From NCBI RefSeq assembly GCF_000224065.1, contig NZ_AFWT01000028.1:1-62112 (forward strand): a DNA stretch of 62,112 nt. Reading direction: 5' to 3'. This DNA comes from Thiorhodococcus drewsii AZ1 (GTDB taxonomy: Bacteria > Pseudomonadota > Gammaproteobacteria > Chromatiales > Chromatiaceae). Under the pieces are notes generated by a model. That model worked only from the letters and a program-made list of their open reading frames with translations. It had not been told where the DNA came from and searched no databases. The translations under genes were made by a program, and so were the position numbers. How positions within the stretch are numbered: position 1 is the stretch's first letter; each line of letters begins with the position of its first letter. This document shows positions 44,943 through 53,157 of this stretch, one piece after another.

Positions 44943-46196
44943 ATGGCGCTGGCAACGGCAGGCAAGGTCAAACCGAAGGCCAAGGCTCAGGCCGACAAGG
45001 CTCGGGTATTCACCTGGGAGGGCATGGATCGACGCGGTGCCCGCGTGAAGGGCGAATCCCGCGCGCCCAGCATCAACGCGGTCCGTGCCGATCTGCGTCG
45101 GCAGGGCGTCAACCCGACCAAGGTCAAGCCGAAGCCCAAGCCACTGTTCAGTAGCAAGAAAAAGATCACGAGCGCCGACCTTTCCGTCTTCACGCGCCAG
45201 CTCGCAACCATGATGGGAGCCGGCGTGCCGCTGGTACAGGCCTTCGACATCGTGGCGCGCGGACACGAGAACCCCTCGATGCAGGACCTGCTGCTCTCCA
45301 TCAAAACCGACATCGAAAGCGGAACCGGAATGGCGCCCGCCATGGCCAAGTATCCACTCTATTTCGACGATCTGGTGTGCAACCTGGTCGCCGCCGGCGA
45401 GCAGGCGGGCGTGCTCGACATCCTGCTCGACAAGATCGCGATCTACAAGGAAAAGACCGAGTCCATCAAGGGCAAGGTCAAGAAGGCACTCTTCTATCCG
45501 GCAGCGGTCATCGCGGTCGCCATCATTGTGACCGTGGTCATCCTGCTGTTCGTGATTCCCCAGTTCAAGGAACTCTTCACCAGCTTTGGCGCCGACCTGC
45601 CGGCCTTCACCCTCATGGTGATCGGGCTCTCGGATATCATCAGGGCCTGGTGGTGGGCGATCTTCCTGGGGATCGGCGGTGCGGTCTATGTGATCAGTTA
45701 CAGCTTCAAGCGCTCGCGACGCTTCCGCGAGATCGTCGATCGCGCGGTCCTCAAGATCCCAGTCATCGGCGGCATCCTCAACAAGGCCGCGCTCGCCCGC
45801 TTCGCACGAACGCTCTCGACCATGTTCGCCGCCGGCGTTCCGCTGGTCGAGGCGCTGCAGTCGGTCGCCGGCGCGACCGGCAACATCGTCTATCAGGATG
45901 CCGTCATGACGATGCGCGAGGAGGTGGCGACCGGTCAGTCGCTGCAGCTGGCGATGAGACAACGCGACATCTTTCCGCACATGGTGATCCAGATGACGGC
46001 CATCGGCGAAGAATCGGGCGCGCTCGACGACATGCTGGGCAAGGTCGCCGACTTCTACGAGGAGCAGGTCGACAATGCGGTCGACAGCCTGAGCAGCCTG
46101 CTCGAACCCATGATCATGGTGGTGATCGGCGGGCTGGTCGGCAGTCTGGTGGTCGCCATGTATCTGCCCATCTTCAAGCTGGCGGCGGTCGTTTGA
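44943..46196 (+). CDS. pilC: Type IV pilus inner membrane platform protein PilC
   Basis: Inner membrane platform of the type IV pilus machine. The 417-residue protein has two T2SSF domains (about 80-205 and 285-405): FTRQLATMMGAGVPLVQAF, and again FARTLSTMFAAGVPLVEAL, each followed by a membrane segment, with a third helix near the C-terminus (MIMVVIGGLVGSLVVAMYLPIF). The opening FTWEGMDRRGARVKGE is the usual PilC/GspF start. GGAG stands eight bases before the ATG. The next gene begins three bases after the stop. Confidence 0.95.
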   Translation: MALATAGKVKPKAKAQADKARVFTWEGMDRRGARVKGESRAPSINAVRADLRRQGVNPTKVKPKPKPLFSSKKKITSADLSVFTRQLATMMGAGVPLVQAFDIVARGHENPSMQDLLLSIKTDIESGTGMAPAMAKYPLYFDDLVCNLVAAGEQAGVLDILLDKIAIYKEKTESIKGKVKKALFYPAAVIAVAIIVTVVILLFVIPQFKELFTSFGADLPAFTLMVIGLSDIIRAWWWAIFLGIGGAVYVISYSFKRSRRFREIVDRAVLKIPVIGGILNKAALARFARTLSTMFAAGVPLVEALQSVAGATGNIVYQDAVMTMREEVATGQSLQLAMRQRDIFPHMVIQMTAIGEESGALDDMLGKVADFYEEQVDNAVDSLSSLLEPMIMVVIGGLVGSLVVAMYLPIFKLAAVV

Positions 46197-46199
46197 GCT

Positions 46200-47090
46200 A
46201 TGCCGATCGATGATCTGATTCTGGTGCTGGAGCAGCACCCCTGGCTGCTCCACGGCGGAGCCCTTCTACTCGGCGCCATCCTCGGAAGCTTCCTCAACGT
46301 GGTGATCCTGCGTCTGCCACGCATCCTCGAAGCGGGCTGGCGACACGATTGCGCCGAGTTCGTCGCCGAGACGGAAGCGGAATCACCGCAGCCTCACGAA
46401 CAACTGACACTCTCCAGCCCGCCCTCGACCTGCCCGGCGTGCGGACATCGCATCCGCGCCTACGAGAACATTCCGATCCTCAGCTATCTGCTGCTGCGTG
46501 GCCGCTGTTCGGACTGCAAGACCCGAATCAGCCCGCGCTATCCGCTGATCGAGGCATTCACCGCGCTGCTGACACTGGTCGTGGTACTGCATTTCGGGAT
46601 CGGCTGGCAGACCCTGGCCGCCTTGGTTCTCACCTGGACCCTGATCGCGTTGGCCTTCATCGATCTGGACACCCAACTGCTCCCGGACACGCTCACCCTG
46701 CCCATGGTCTGGCTGGGCCTGATCCTGAGTCTGTTCGATCTCTTCACCGACGACCGGTCGGCAATCATCGGTGCCGTGGCCGGCTATCTGAGCCTCTGGA
46801 CCGTCTTTCATCTCTTTCGACTCGCGACCGGCAAGGAGGGCATGGGATACGGCGACTTCAAGCTGCTCGCCCTCTTCGGCGCCTGGCTCGGCTGGCAATA
46901 TCTGCCCCAGATCGTCCTGCTGTCTGCACTGACGGGCGCCGTCCTTGGAGGACTGCTGATCGCCTTCGGACGCCACCAATCCGGAAAGCCGCTTCCCTTC
47001 GGTCCCTTTTTGGCCACCGCAGGCTGGATCAGCCTCATCTGGGGCGATCAGATCAATGAAACCTACCTGCAAATAACCGGACTTGGATAG
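46200..47090 (+). CDS. pilD: Prepilin peptidase/N-methyltransferase PilD
   Basis: Inner-membrane aspartic protease that cleaves the leader of type IV prepilins and methylates the new N-terminus; it also serves type II secretion. The 296-residue protein shows the GSFLNVVILRLPR opening, the four-cysteine cytoplasmic motif (C78-x2-C81 and C103-x2-C106), the first catalytic Asp region AFIDLDTQLLPD (D155/D157) and the second in GYGDFKLLA (D219). About eight membrane helices. No prepilin gene (pilA) is in the window. Confidence 0.95.
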   Translation: MPIDDLILVLEQHPWLLHGGALLLGAILGSFLNVVILRLPRILEAGWRHDCAEFVAETEAESPQPHEQLTLSSPPSTCPACGHRIRAYENIPILSYLLLRGRCSDCKTRISPRYPLIEAFTALLTLVVVLHFGIGWQTLAALVLTWTLIALAFIDLDTQLLPDTLTLPMVWLGLILSLFDLFTDDRSAIIGAVAGYLSLWTVFHLFRLATGKEGMGYGDFKLLALFGAWLGWQYLPQIVLLSALTGAVLGGLLIAFGRHQSGKPLPFGPFLATAGWISLIWGDQINETYLQITGLG

Positions 47091-47099
47091 ATCTCACGC

Positions 47100-47708
47100 A
47101 TGCTGACCATTGCATTGACGGGCGGCATCGGCAGCGGCAAAACCACCGTAGCCGACCGTCTGGCCGAGTTGGGCGCGGGGGTCATCGACACCGACCAACT
47201 CTCGCACGAGCTCACTGCGGATGACGGGCCAATGCTGCCGGATCTCCGCGAGGCGTTCGGCGACGGCGTCTTCCACTCCGACGGGCGGCTCGACCGCGCG
47301 GCCTTGCGCCAACGGGTCTTCGACGATCCGAGCGCACGCAAACGACTAGAGTCCATTCTGCACCCACCCATCCGCCGCATGATGCTCGAACGCCTGGAGG
47401 TACTCGACACGCCCTATGCGGTGATGGTCGTCCCCCTCCTGTTCGAGACCGGACAGCAGCGTCTCGCCCAACGTATTCTTGTGGTCGATGCACCGGAAGA
47501 CGTTCAGATCGAACGGGTTCGAACACGCAACGGCCTAACGGTCGCCGAGATCGAACGCATCATCGCCTCCCAAGTCCCTCGCAACACGCGTCTCGCCAAC
47601 GCCGATGACATCATCGACAACGCGGGGTCTCCGGAGACACTGGAGCCCCAGATTCAGCGTATTCATCGACATTATATGGACCTGGCCGTTCGAACACCCT
47701 CCAGATAG
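47100..47708 (+). CDS. coaE: Dephospho-CoA kinase
   Basis: Last step of coenzyme A synthesis, phosphorylating the 3'-OH of dephospho-CoA. The 202-residue protein has the P-loop GGIGSGKTT (8-16), the substrate motif DTDQLSHEL, HPPIRRMM, the VVPLLFETG segment and the lid with RTRNGL and RIIASQ. Location behind pilD is the usual gammaproteobacterial order pilB-pilC-pilD-coaE. The zapD/yacG genes that often follow are missing. Confidence 0.95.
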   Translation: MLTIALTGGIGSGKTTVADRLAELGAGVIDTDQLSHELTADDGPMLPDLREAFGDGVFHSDGRLDRAALRQRVFDDPSARKRLESILHPPIRRMMLERLEVLDTPYAVMVVPLLFETGQQRLAQRILVVDAPEDVQIERVRTRNGLTVAEIERIIASQVPRNTRLANADDIIDNAGSPETLEPQIQRIHRHYMDLAVRTPSR

Positions 47709-47850
47709 CCCTGATCGGCAAACCAGATGACGAAGGCCTAATCGGCCATTGATTGCGTGTACGCTATTCGCTATTTTCTGCCGAAGCGCTGCGATAAAAC
47801 ACGCAGCGTGAAAACTTAATGTACGTTCGAGCACGTTAAGGGAGATAGCG

Positions 47851-48105
47851 ATGACCAGAATCCCACCCGACCTCGCCACCCGACTCATCCTTGTCGCCTC
47901 ACTCATCGGAGCCCCGAGCGCCTTCGCCGCCTCAGCCTGCAAGGGCCTGGAGCGACCGACCTGTGAGGGCAAAATGGACTGCCGCTGGGTCAAGGGGTAC
48001 AAGAAACAAAACGGCTCCCAGGTCTCCGGCTATTGCCGGTCCTCGCAGAGAAAGACGCACAACTCGGATCAAGGCATGGACAAGGCGTCCTCATCCAAGC
48101 AATAG
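47851..48105 (+). CDS. Small secreted cysteine-containing protein
   Basis: An 84-residue protein of unknown function with a signal peptide (core LILVASLIGAPSAFA, likely cleaved before ASACKG). The mature part has four Cys in the pattern C-K-G-L-E-x-P-T-C-E-G-K-M-D-C-R-W-V-K-G-Y and a later YCRSS, suggesting two disulfides, then a hydrophilic tail. I recall similar short periplasmic hypotheticals with the ACKGLE...C..VxGY..K.G..V..YC pattern. GGGAG lies seven bases before the ATG. A hairpin follows the stop. Confidence 0.65.
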   Translation: MTRIPPDLATRLILVASLIGAPSAFAASACKGLERPTCEGKMDCRWVKGYKKQNGSQVSGYCRSSQRKTHNSDQGMDKASSSKQ

Positions 48106-48121
48106 ATTCATGCCCGAACAG

Positions 48122-48143
48122 CCGAGCCTTCCAGGCTCGGTTT
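48122..48143 (+). terminator. Terminator after the small secreted protein gene
   Basis: CCGAGCC, TTCCA loop, GGCTCGGTTT: a seven-base-pair G+C-rich stem with a short T run, 17 bases after the stop codon. Confidence 0.65.
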
Positions 48144-48312
48144 CGCCCCTGCTCCACGCCTCAAGCACCGATTCTTGACGCGGCGCAGACAAAAATCCGA
48201 CAGCCCACAGTCGGCATTCGTTGTCTATTTTAGCAAGGCCGCTTTATGGTGTAGTCTCGATTCAGCCACCACTCGCTCGCCTCATCAGGCTGAATTCGTT
48301 GGAGTCTCTACC

Positions 48313-49917
48313 ATGCGTGTTTCCGGACGTCCGAACAGCGAACACACCCTCGACCAAAACGGCCTCTACAATCTTGAAACCGTCTACTGGAACCTACCCA
48401 CGCCCGCGCTCTACGAGCAAGCACTGAGGGCACGCGAAGGCGTCCTGTCCCACCTAGGTCCGCTCGTCGTACGCACTGGCCACCATACCGGTCGCTCGGC
48501 GAATGACAAGTTCGTCGTGGAAGAGCCCAGCAGCAAGGACCACATCTGGTGGGGGGAGGTCAACCGGCCGATCGACGAAGCCCATTTCGATCTGCTGCAC
48601 CATCGACTGGCCTCCTATCTGCAGATGAAGGAGGTCTATGTGCAGGACTGTTTCGTCGGCGCCGATCCGAAATACCGCATGCCGGTCCGCGTCGTCTCGG
48701 AGCACGCCTGGCACAGCCTGTTCGCGCGCAATCTCTTCATCCAACCAACCCCCGAGGAACGGGAAACGCTCGTGCCGGAATTCACCGTCATCGACGTACC
48801 GCGCTTCCACGCCATCCCGACCCTGGACAACACCCGCAGCGAGACCTTCGTCATCCTGAACCTCGCCAAGCGTCTGGTGCTGATCGGCGGGACCAGCTAT
48901 GCCGGCGAGATCAAGAAATCGCTCTTCACTGTGATGAATTATCTGATGCCGTTTCGCGGGGTGCTGCCGATGCATTGCTCGGCGAACATCGGCCCAGATG
49001 GCCAGACCGCACTCTTCTTCGGACTCAGCGGCACCGGCAAGACCACGCTCTCGGCCGATGCCTCGCGTACACTCATCGGCGATGACGAACACGGTTGGAG
49101 CGCCGACGGCGTCTTCAATTTCGAGGGTGGCTGTTACGCCAAGATGATCAAACTCTCGCCCACCGCCGAGCCCGAGATCTACGCCACGACTCAGCGCTTC
49201 GGAACCGTGCTGGAGAACGTCACGGTCGAGTCGGAGGATCGCCACCTCAACCTGGACGACGATTCGCTGACCGAAAACACCCGTGGTGCCTACCACATCA
49301 GCGCCATCCCGAACGCCAGCGAGACCGGCATCGGCGGACATCCGTCAGCCATCCTTTTCCTGACCTGCGATGCCTTCGGGGTGCTTCCGCCGGTCTCCAG
49401 GCTCTCGCCGGAGCAGGCCATGTATCACTTCATCTCGGGCTACACGGCGCGCGTCGCCGGCACCGAAAAGGGAGTCACCGAACCTTCTCCGGTATTCAGC
49501 GCCTGCTACGGCGCGCCCTTCATGCCACTGCATCCACAGCGATATGCCGAACTGCTCGGCGAACGGTTAGCCGAGCACGGCACTCAGGTCTGGCTCATCA
49601 ATACCGGCTGGAGCGGCGGACCCTACGGCGTCGGCGAGCGGATCCGAATCCCGCACACCCGCGCCATGGTCCATGCAGTGTTGGACGGCAAACTCGACGG
49701 CATACCGACTCGCCCAGACCCCTTCTTCGGCCTTCAGATCCCCGAGTCCTGCCCCGAGGTGCCGAGCGAAATCCTGGATCCGCGCAGCACCTGGAAGGAC
49801 GGTGCGGCCTACGACGCACAGGCCGCCAAGCTCGCCGGAATGTTCCGCGCCAACTTCGCCAAGTTCTCCGATCAGGTCGACCCGCGCATCACCGCCGCCG
49901 GCCCGAACGCGAACTGA
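48313..49917 (+). CDS. pckA: Phosphoenolpyruvate carboxykinase (ATP)
   Basis: Gluconeogenic enzyme: oxaloacetate plus ATP to PEP, CO2 and ADP. The 534-residue protein has VRTGHHTGRSANDKF (substrate loop), GTSYAGEIKKSLFTVMNYLMP, the kinase P-loop GLSGTGKTT (237-245), and DDEHGWS with the metal-binding Asp residues. Length and motifs are of the ATP-dependent class. The start at 48313 has GGAG about eight bases upstream; the longer frame adds 46 residues without homology. In a phototroph on acetate this gives PEP for biosynthesis. Confidence 0.95.
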   Translation: MRVSGRPNSEHTLDQNGLYNLETVYWNLPTPALYEQALRAREGVLSHLGPLVVRTGHHTGRSANDKFVVEEPSSKDHIWWGEVNRPIDEAHFDLLHHRLASYLQMKEVYVQDCFVGADPKYRMPVRVVSEHAWHSLFARNLFIQPTPEERETLVPEFTVIDVPRFHAIPTLDNTRSETFVILNLAKRLVLIGGTSYAGEIKKSLFTVMNYLMPFRGVLPMHCSANIGPDGQTALFFGLSGTGKTTLSADASRTLIGDDEHGWSADGVFNFEGGCYAKMIKLSPTAEPEIYATTQRFGTVLENVTVESEDRHLNLDDDSLTENTRGAYHISAIPNASETGIGGHPSAILFLTCDAFGVLPPVSRLSPEQAMYHFISGYTARVAGTEKGVTEPSPVFSACYGAPFMPLHPQRYAELLGERLAEHGTQVWLINTGWSGGPYGVGERIRIPHTRAMVHAVLDGKLDGIPTRPDPFFGLQIPESCPEVPSEILDPRSTWKDGAAYDAQAAKLAGMFRANFAKFSDQVDPRITAAGPNAN

Positions 49918-49966
49918 ATCGGCAAGACCCCCGGGCCAGGGCATCAAGGCCGCAGTACGACCGACC

Positions 49967-50000
49967 ACAGGCCGCCCTCGACAGGGCGGCCTGTCCTTTG
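49967..50000 (+). terminator. Terminator after pckA
   Basis: ACAGGCCGCCCT, CGAC loop, AGGGCGGCCTGT: a perfect 12-base-pair stem, followed by CCTTTG. It lies 49 bases after the pckA stop and 20 bases before pyrC. Confidence 0.75.
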
Positions 50001-50019
50001 AACGCGACCCGCAGAGACG

Positions 50020-51063
50020 ATGAATCCAACCACGACACTCGAAATCACCCGCCCGGACGACTGGCACCTGCACGTCCGCGACGGAGCCGCGATGGCGCAC
50101 GCCGTTCGACTGAGCGCGCGCCAATTCGCCCGCGCCATCATCATGCCCAACCTGCGCCCCCCGGTCGTCACCATGGCGCAGGCGCTCGACTACCGCGCAC
50201 GCATTCTCGCGGCGCTCCCTGAAGGGAGTGACTTCCAACCACTGATGACGCTCTATCTCACCGATCGCACCTCGCCGTCCGAGATCTCCGAGGCCCGCGC
50301 CAGTGGTGCCGTCTTCGCCTGCAAGCTCTATCCTGCAGGCGCCACAACCAACTCGGAGAGCGGCGTCACCGATCTCAGGCTGGTCTATCCGGCATTGGAG
50401 GCGATGCAACGCGAAGGGCTGCCGCTGCTAGTGCATGGCGAGGTCACGGACGCCGAGGTGGACATCTTCGATCGTGAGCGGCACTTCATTGATCAGCGGC
50501 TCGCGGGCATCGTCGCCGACTTTCCAGAACTCAAGGTGGTCTTCGAGCACATCACCACGCGCGAGGCCGCCGACTTCGTGCGCGAGGGATCCAGCACACT
50601 CGGCGCCACCATCACGCCACACCATCTGCTCTACAACCGCAACGCCATCCTGGCCGGCGGTATCCGTCCGCATTTCTACTGCCTGCCCGTCCTCAAGCGC
50701 GAGTCGCACCGCGCCGCCCTGATCGAGGCCGCGACCAGCGGAAACCCCAAGTTCTTCCTCGGAACCGACAGCGCACCGCATCCGATGCAGGACAAGGAAT
50801 GCGGCTGCGGCTGCGCGGGGATCTTCAGCGCCCATGCCGCAATCGAGCTCTACGCAGAGGCATTCGAGCAGGCGGGGGCACTTGAGCGGCTGGAGGCATT
50901 TGCGAGCCATTACGGCCCAGACTTCTATGGTCTGCCGCGCAATAGCGCGAAAATCAGGCTGAGCCGCGAACCCTGGCGGGTGCCGAGCGACTACGCCTTC
51001 GGCGAGAACCGGGTCGTTCCGCTACGGGCAGGAGAATCGATCGGGTGGCGCCTCCTCGACTGA
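50020..51063 (+). CDS. pyrC: Dihydroorotase (class II)
   Basis: Zinc enzyme of pyrimidine synthesis that interconverts carbamoyl aspartate and dihydroorotate. The 347-residue protein has the zinc motif [10 protein letters not shown] (H16, H18), the carboxylated lysine K103 in [12 protein letters not shown], the LLVHGEV histidine, FEHITTREA, and the catalytic-loop GTDSAPHP. It matches E. coli-type PyrC in length and spacing. It is followed by the convergent mlaA gene. Confidence 0.95.
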   Translation: MNPTTTLEITRPDDWHLHVRDGAAMAHAVRLSARQFARAIIMPNLRPPVVTMAQALDYRARILAALPEGSDFQPLMTLYLTDRTSPSEISEARASGAVFACKLYPAGATTNSESGVTDLRLVYPALEAMQREGLPLLVHGEVTDAEVDIFDRERHFIDQRLAGIVADFPELKVVFEHITTREAADFVREGSSTLGATITPHHLLYNRNAILAGGIRPHFYCLPVLKRESHRAALIEAATSGNPKFFLGTDSAPHPMQDKECGCGCAGIFSAHAAIELYAEAFEQAGALERLEAFASHYGPDFYGLPRNSAKIRLSREPWRVPSDYAFGENRVVPLRAGESIGWRLLD

Positions 51064-51080
51064 AGAGGCGCTCGGCGCGA

Positions 51081-51848
51081 CTAAGGCGTTGACGGCTTCT
51101 CTTTCGCGTCGAAATCGACGTCGTTCCAGAAGTCGTTTTCCCCATCATCCGTCGGCGGGTTGCCATCGTAGACGAGACTCAGGCGACGCTGCAGATAGAC
51201 GTCACGAAGGAAGCTGTATGGATCGATGGCCGCATCCTCGAGGATCTGACCGGCGGTCAGGAGATCGGCGCGTCGATCGACAACACGCAAACCGACCAGC
51301 CCCCAGCGAACTTTATCCTCGCGCACATTGACCAGGGGATCCGTGTAGATATCGCCGGCTAAACCGATGGTGTCTCGAATCGAACTGGGCCCCAGGAACG
51401 GCAGCACGAAATAGGCACCCGGCTCCACGCCCCAGTAGCCCAGCGTCTGACCGAAATCTTCCTTGTAGCTCGGCAGCCCGACATTGGTGGCCACGTCGAC
51501 GAATCCCAGCACGCCGACCGTCGAGTTGATGAAAATACGGCCGACATCGCTGCCCGCGCGCGACATCTTGAACTGCAGGACATTGTTCACCGCCGAGGTC
51601 AAGTCGGCGAGGTTATTGAAGAAGTTGGTGACGCCTCGATCGACCGGCTCGGGCGTCACCGCCTGGTAGGCCTTGGCCACGGGCTGCATGAAGGCACGGT
51701 CGAAGTCGGTGTTGAAGCGATAGACAGCGCGATTGTAGGGTTCGAGTGGATCCCTCGGATCCGCGACCCGCTCAGGATTCGAGGCACAGCCGACCACCAA
51801 CAGGGCCGTGAGCAACGCCCCAAGACGAGTCAGCCTTTCCCCTCGCAT
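51081..51848 (-). CDS. mlaA: Outer membrane lipoprotein MlaA (VacJ)
   Basis: Outer membrane part of the Mla phospholipid transport system. The 255-residue product has a lipoprotein signal peptide with lipobox LVVGC, then [49 protein letters not shown], and the [24 protein letters not shown] motif that marks MlaA. The C-terminal 40 residues are acidic and variable. The start at 51848 gives a clean lipoprotein signal and has AAGG eight bases upstream; an ATG five codons earlier is possible. The other mla genes are not in the window. It is divergent from rnt. Confidence 0.92.
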   Translation of the reverse strand: MRGERLTRLGALLTALLVVGCASNPERVADPRDPLEPYNRAVYRFNTDFDRAFMQPVAKAYQAVTPEPVDRGVTNFFNNLADLTSAVNNVLQFKMSRAGSDVGRIFINSTVGVLGFVDVATNVGLPSYKEDFGQTLGYWGVEPGAYFVLPFLGPSSIRDTIGLAGDIYTDPLVNVREDKVRWGLVGLRVVDRRADLLTAGQILEDAAIDPYSFLRDVYLQRRLSLVYDGNPPTDDGENDFWNDVDFDAKEKPSTP

Positions 51849-51999
51849 CTCTTCAGCCTTCATGCCTAACGCCCCTCCCGACGGATTGGGCGCATGCTAT
51901 CACACCGCAAAGCCATCAACAGCGCTCCCAACAATGTTCGAACGACCGACGGGACAGGATCTATTTGGCATTCTTCGTCTCGCCACTTATGCTGTCGCG

Positions 52000-52680
52000 A
52001 TGAGAGACGAAGACCTGATCCCTGACGGCATTGCCCAACGCTTCCGCGGCTTCCTTCCCGTCGTCGTCGACGTGGAAACTGCGGGCTTCGATGCGCAGCG
52101 CCACGCACTCCTTGAAATCGCTGCGGTCATCATTCGCATGCGACCCGATGGCCTGCTCGAACCGGCACAGACACTGGCCTGCCATGTTCTACCGTTCGTA
52201 GGCTCGGAAATCGACCCACGCGCGCTCGCCTTCAACCGGATCGATCCCGACCACCCCTTCCGCGACGCCGTCTCGGAACAGGATGCCCTCAACCGAGTCC
52301 TCACGCCGATCCGTCGCACGGTGAAATCGACCGGATGCAACCGGGCCATCCTGGTCGGACACAACGCCCATTTCGATCTGGGCTTCGTCAAGGCGGCCGT
52401 GGAGCGAACCGGGTTCAAGCGCAACCCATTCCATGCATTCAGCGTCTTCGACACCGTGACCCTGGGCGGACTCGCCTTCGGTCAAACGGTCTTGGCGAAG
52501 GCATCGAAGGCGGCCGGCATGCAGTGGCTCCACAGCGAGGCCCATTCAGCCATCTACGATGCGGAACAGACGGCACGACTCTTCTGTACCATCGTCAACC
52601 GCTGGTACGAGCTGGATCCGGTGAAATACTGGGAGCGCGGACCGGAAGGAATGAACGAGATGATCGTGGATTCGAATTGA
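52000..52680 (+). CDS. rnt: Ribonuclease T
   Basis: DEDDh 3'-5' exoribonuclease that trims tRNA and small RNA ends. The 226-residue protein has Exo [13 protein letters not shown], the DALLEIAAV-like ALLEIAAVI segment, [10 protein letters not shown] (Exo II) and [18 protein letters not shown] (Exo III). The basic RNA-binding residues of RNase T are expected in the [12 protein letters not shown] region. The start at 52000 precedes the [10 protein letters not shown] opening; a longer frame is not supported. grxD follows in convergent orientation, a neighbour pair common in gammaproteobacteria. Confidence 0.92.
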   Translation: MRDEDLIPDGIAQRFRGFLPVVVDVETAGFDAQRHALLEIAAVIIRMRPDGLLEPAQTLACHVLPFVGSEIDPRALAFNRIDPDHPFRDAVSEQDALNRVLTPIRRTVKSTGCNRAILVGHNAHFDLGFVKAAVERTGFKRNPFHAFSVFDTVTLGGLAFGQTVLAKASKAAGMQWLHSEAHSAIYDAEQTARLFCTIVNRWYELDPVKYWERGPEGMNEMIVDSN

Positions 52681-52690
52681 AGTCGCACGC

Positions 52691-52714
52691 CGAACGCACC
52701 CAAGGGCGCGTTCG
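52691..52714. terminator. Hairpin between convergent rnt and grxD
   Basis: CGAACGC and GCGTTCG form a seven-base-pair stem that can extend by three more pairs around AA. No T tract follows on either strand, so it is only a possible shared terminator. Confidence 0.35.
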
Positions 52715-52747
52715 ACCGACACGGACAGCGATCGACCTCGCGGACGC

Positions 52748-53083
52748 TCAGGCCCCTGCGGACTCACCCTTAGCGGCCGCCTGCTCCGCCAAGCTCTTGA
52801 GCTCGCCGCTGGCATGGAGCTCCAACGTGATGTCACAGCCACCGACCAACTCACCATCAATATAGATCTGCGGAAAGGTCGGCCAGTCGGCATAACGCGG
52901 CAGGTTTTCGTAGATCTCGGGATCCTGCAGCACGTTGATATAAGCGAACGGCACACCGCACTCCTGGAGCGCAGCAGCCGCACGCATCGAGAAGCCGCAT
53001 TGGGGAAACTGCGGCGTCCCCTTCATGTAAATCACGACCGGGTTGCTCTTGACCTGATCGCCGATTCGTTCCAATACGTCCAT
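52748..53083 (-). CDS. grxD: Monothiol glutaredoxin (CGFS type)
   Basis: Carries or transfers [2Fe-2S] clusters with glutathione. The 111-residue protein shows VIYMKGTPQFPQCGFSMRA with the single active-site Cys of the CGFS class, then WPTFPQIYIDGELVGGCDI, which holds the glutathione-binding TVP-equivalent and GG residues. An ATG at 53083 is preferred over a GTG one codon upstream; GAGG stands six bases before it. Confidence 0.95.
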   Translation of the reverse strand: MDVLERIGDQVKSNPVVIYMKGTPQFPQCGFSMRAAAALQECGVPFAYINVLQDPEIYENLPRYADWPTFPQIYIDGELVGGCDITLELHASGELKSLAEQAAAKGESAGA

Positions 53084-53157
53084 CACTCACCTCGCCTTGA
53101 ATGGATAACCGAGCTTGGCGTGAGAGTCGGGACGCGACGGAACATTTCAAGCCAACG

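Noticed and set aside
51736-51760. tRNA-like GGTTCGAGT sequence
   Set aside because: It is inside mlaA coding sequence and no acceptor or anticodon stem can be formed around it.
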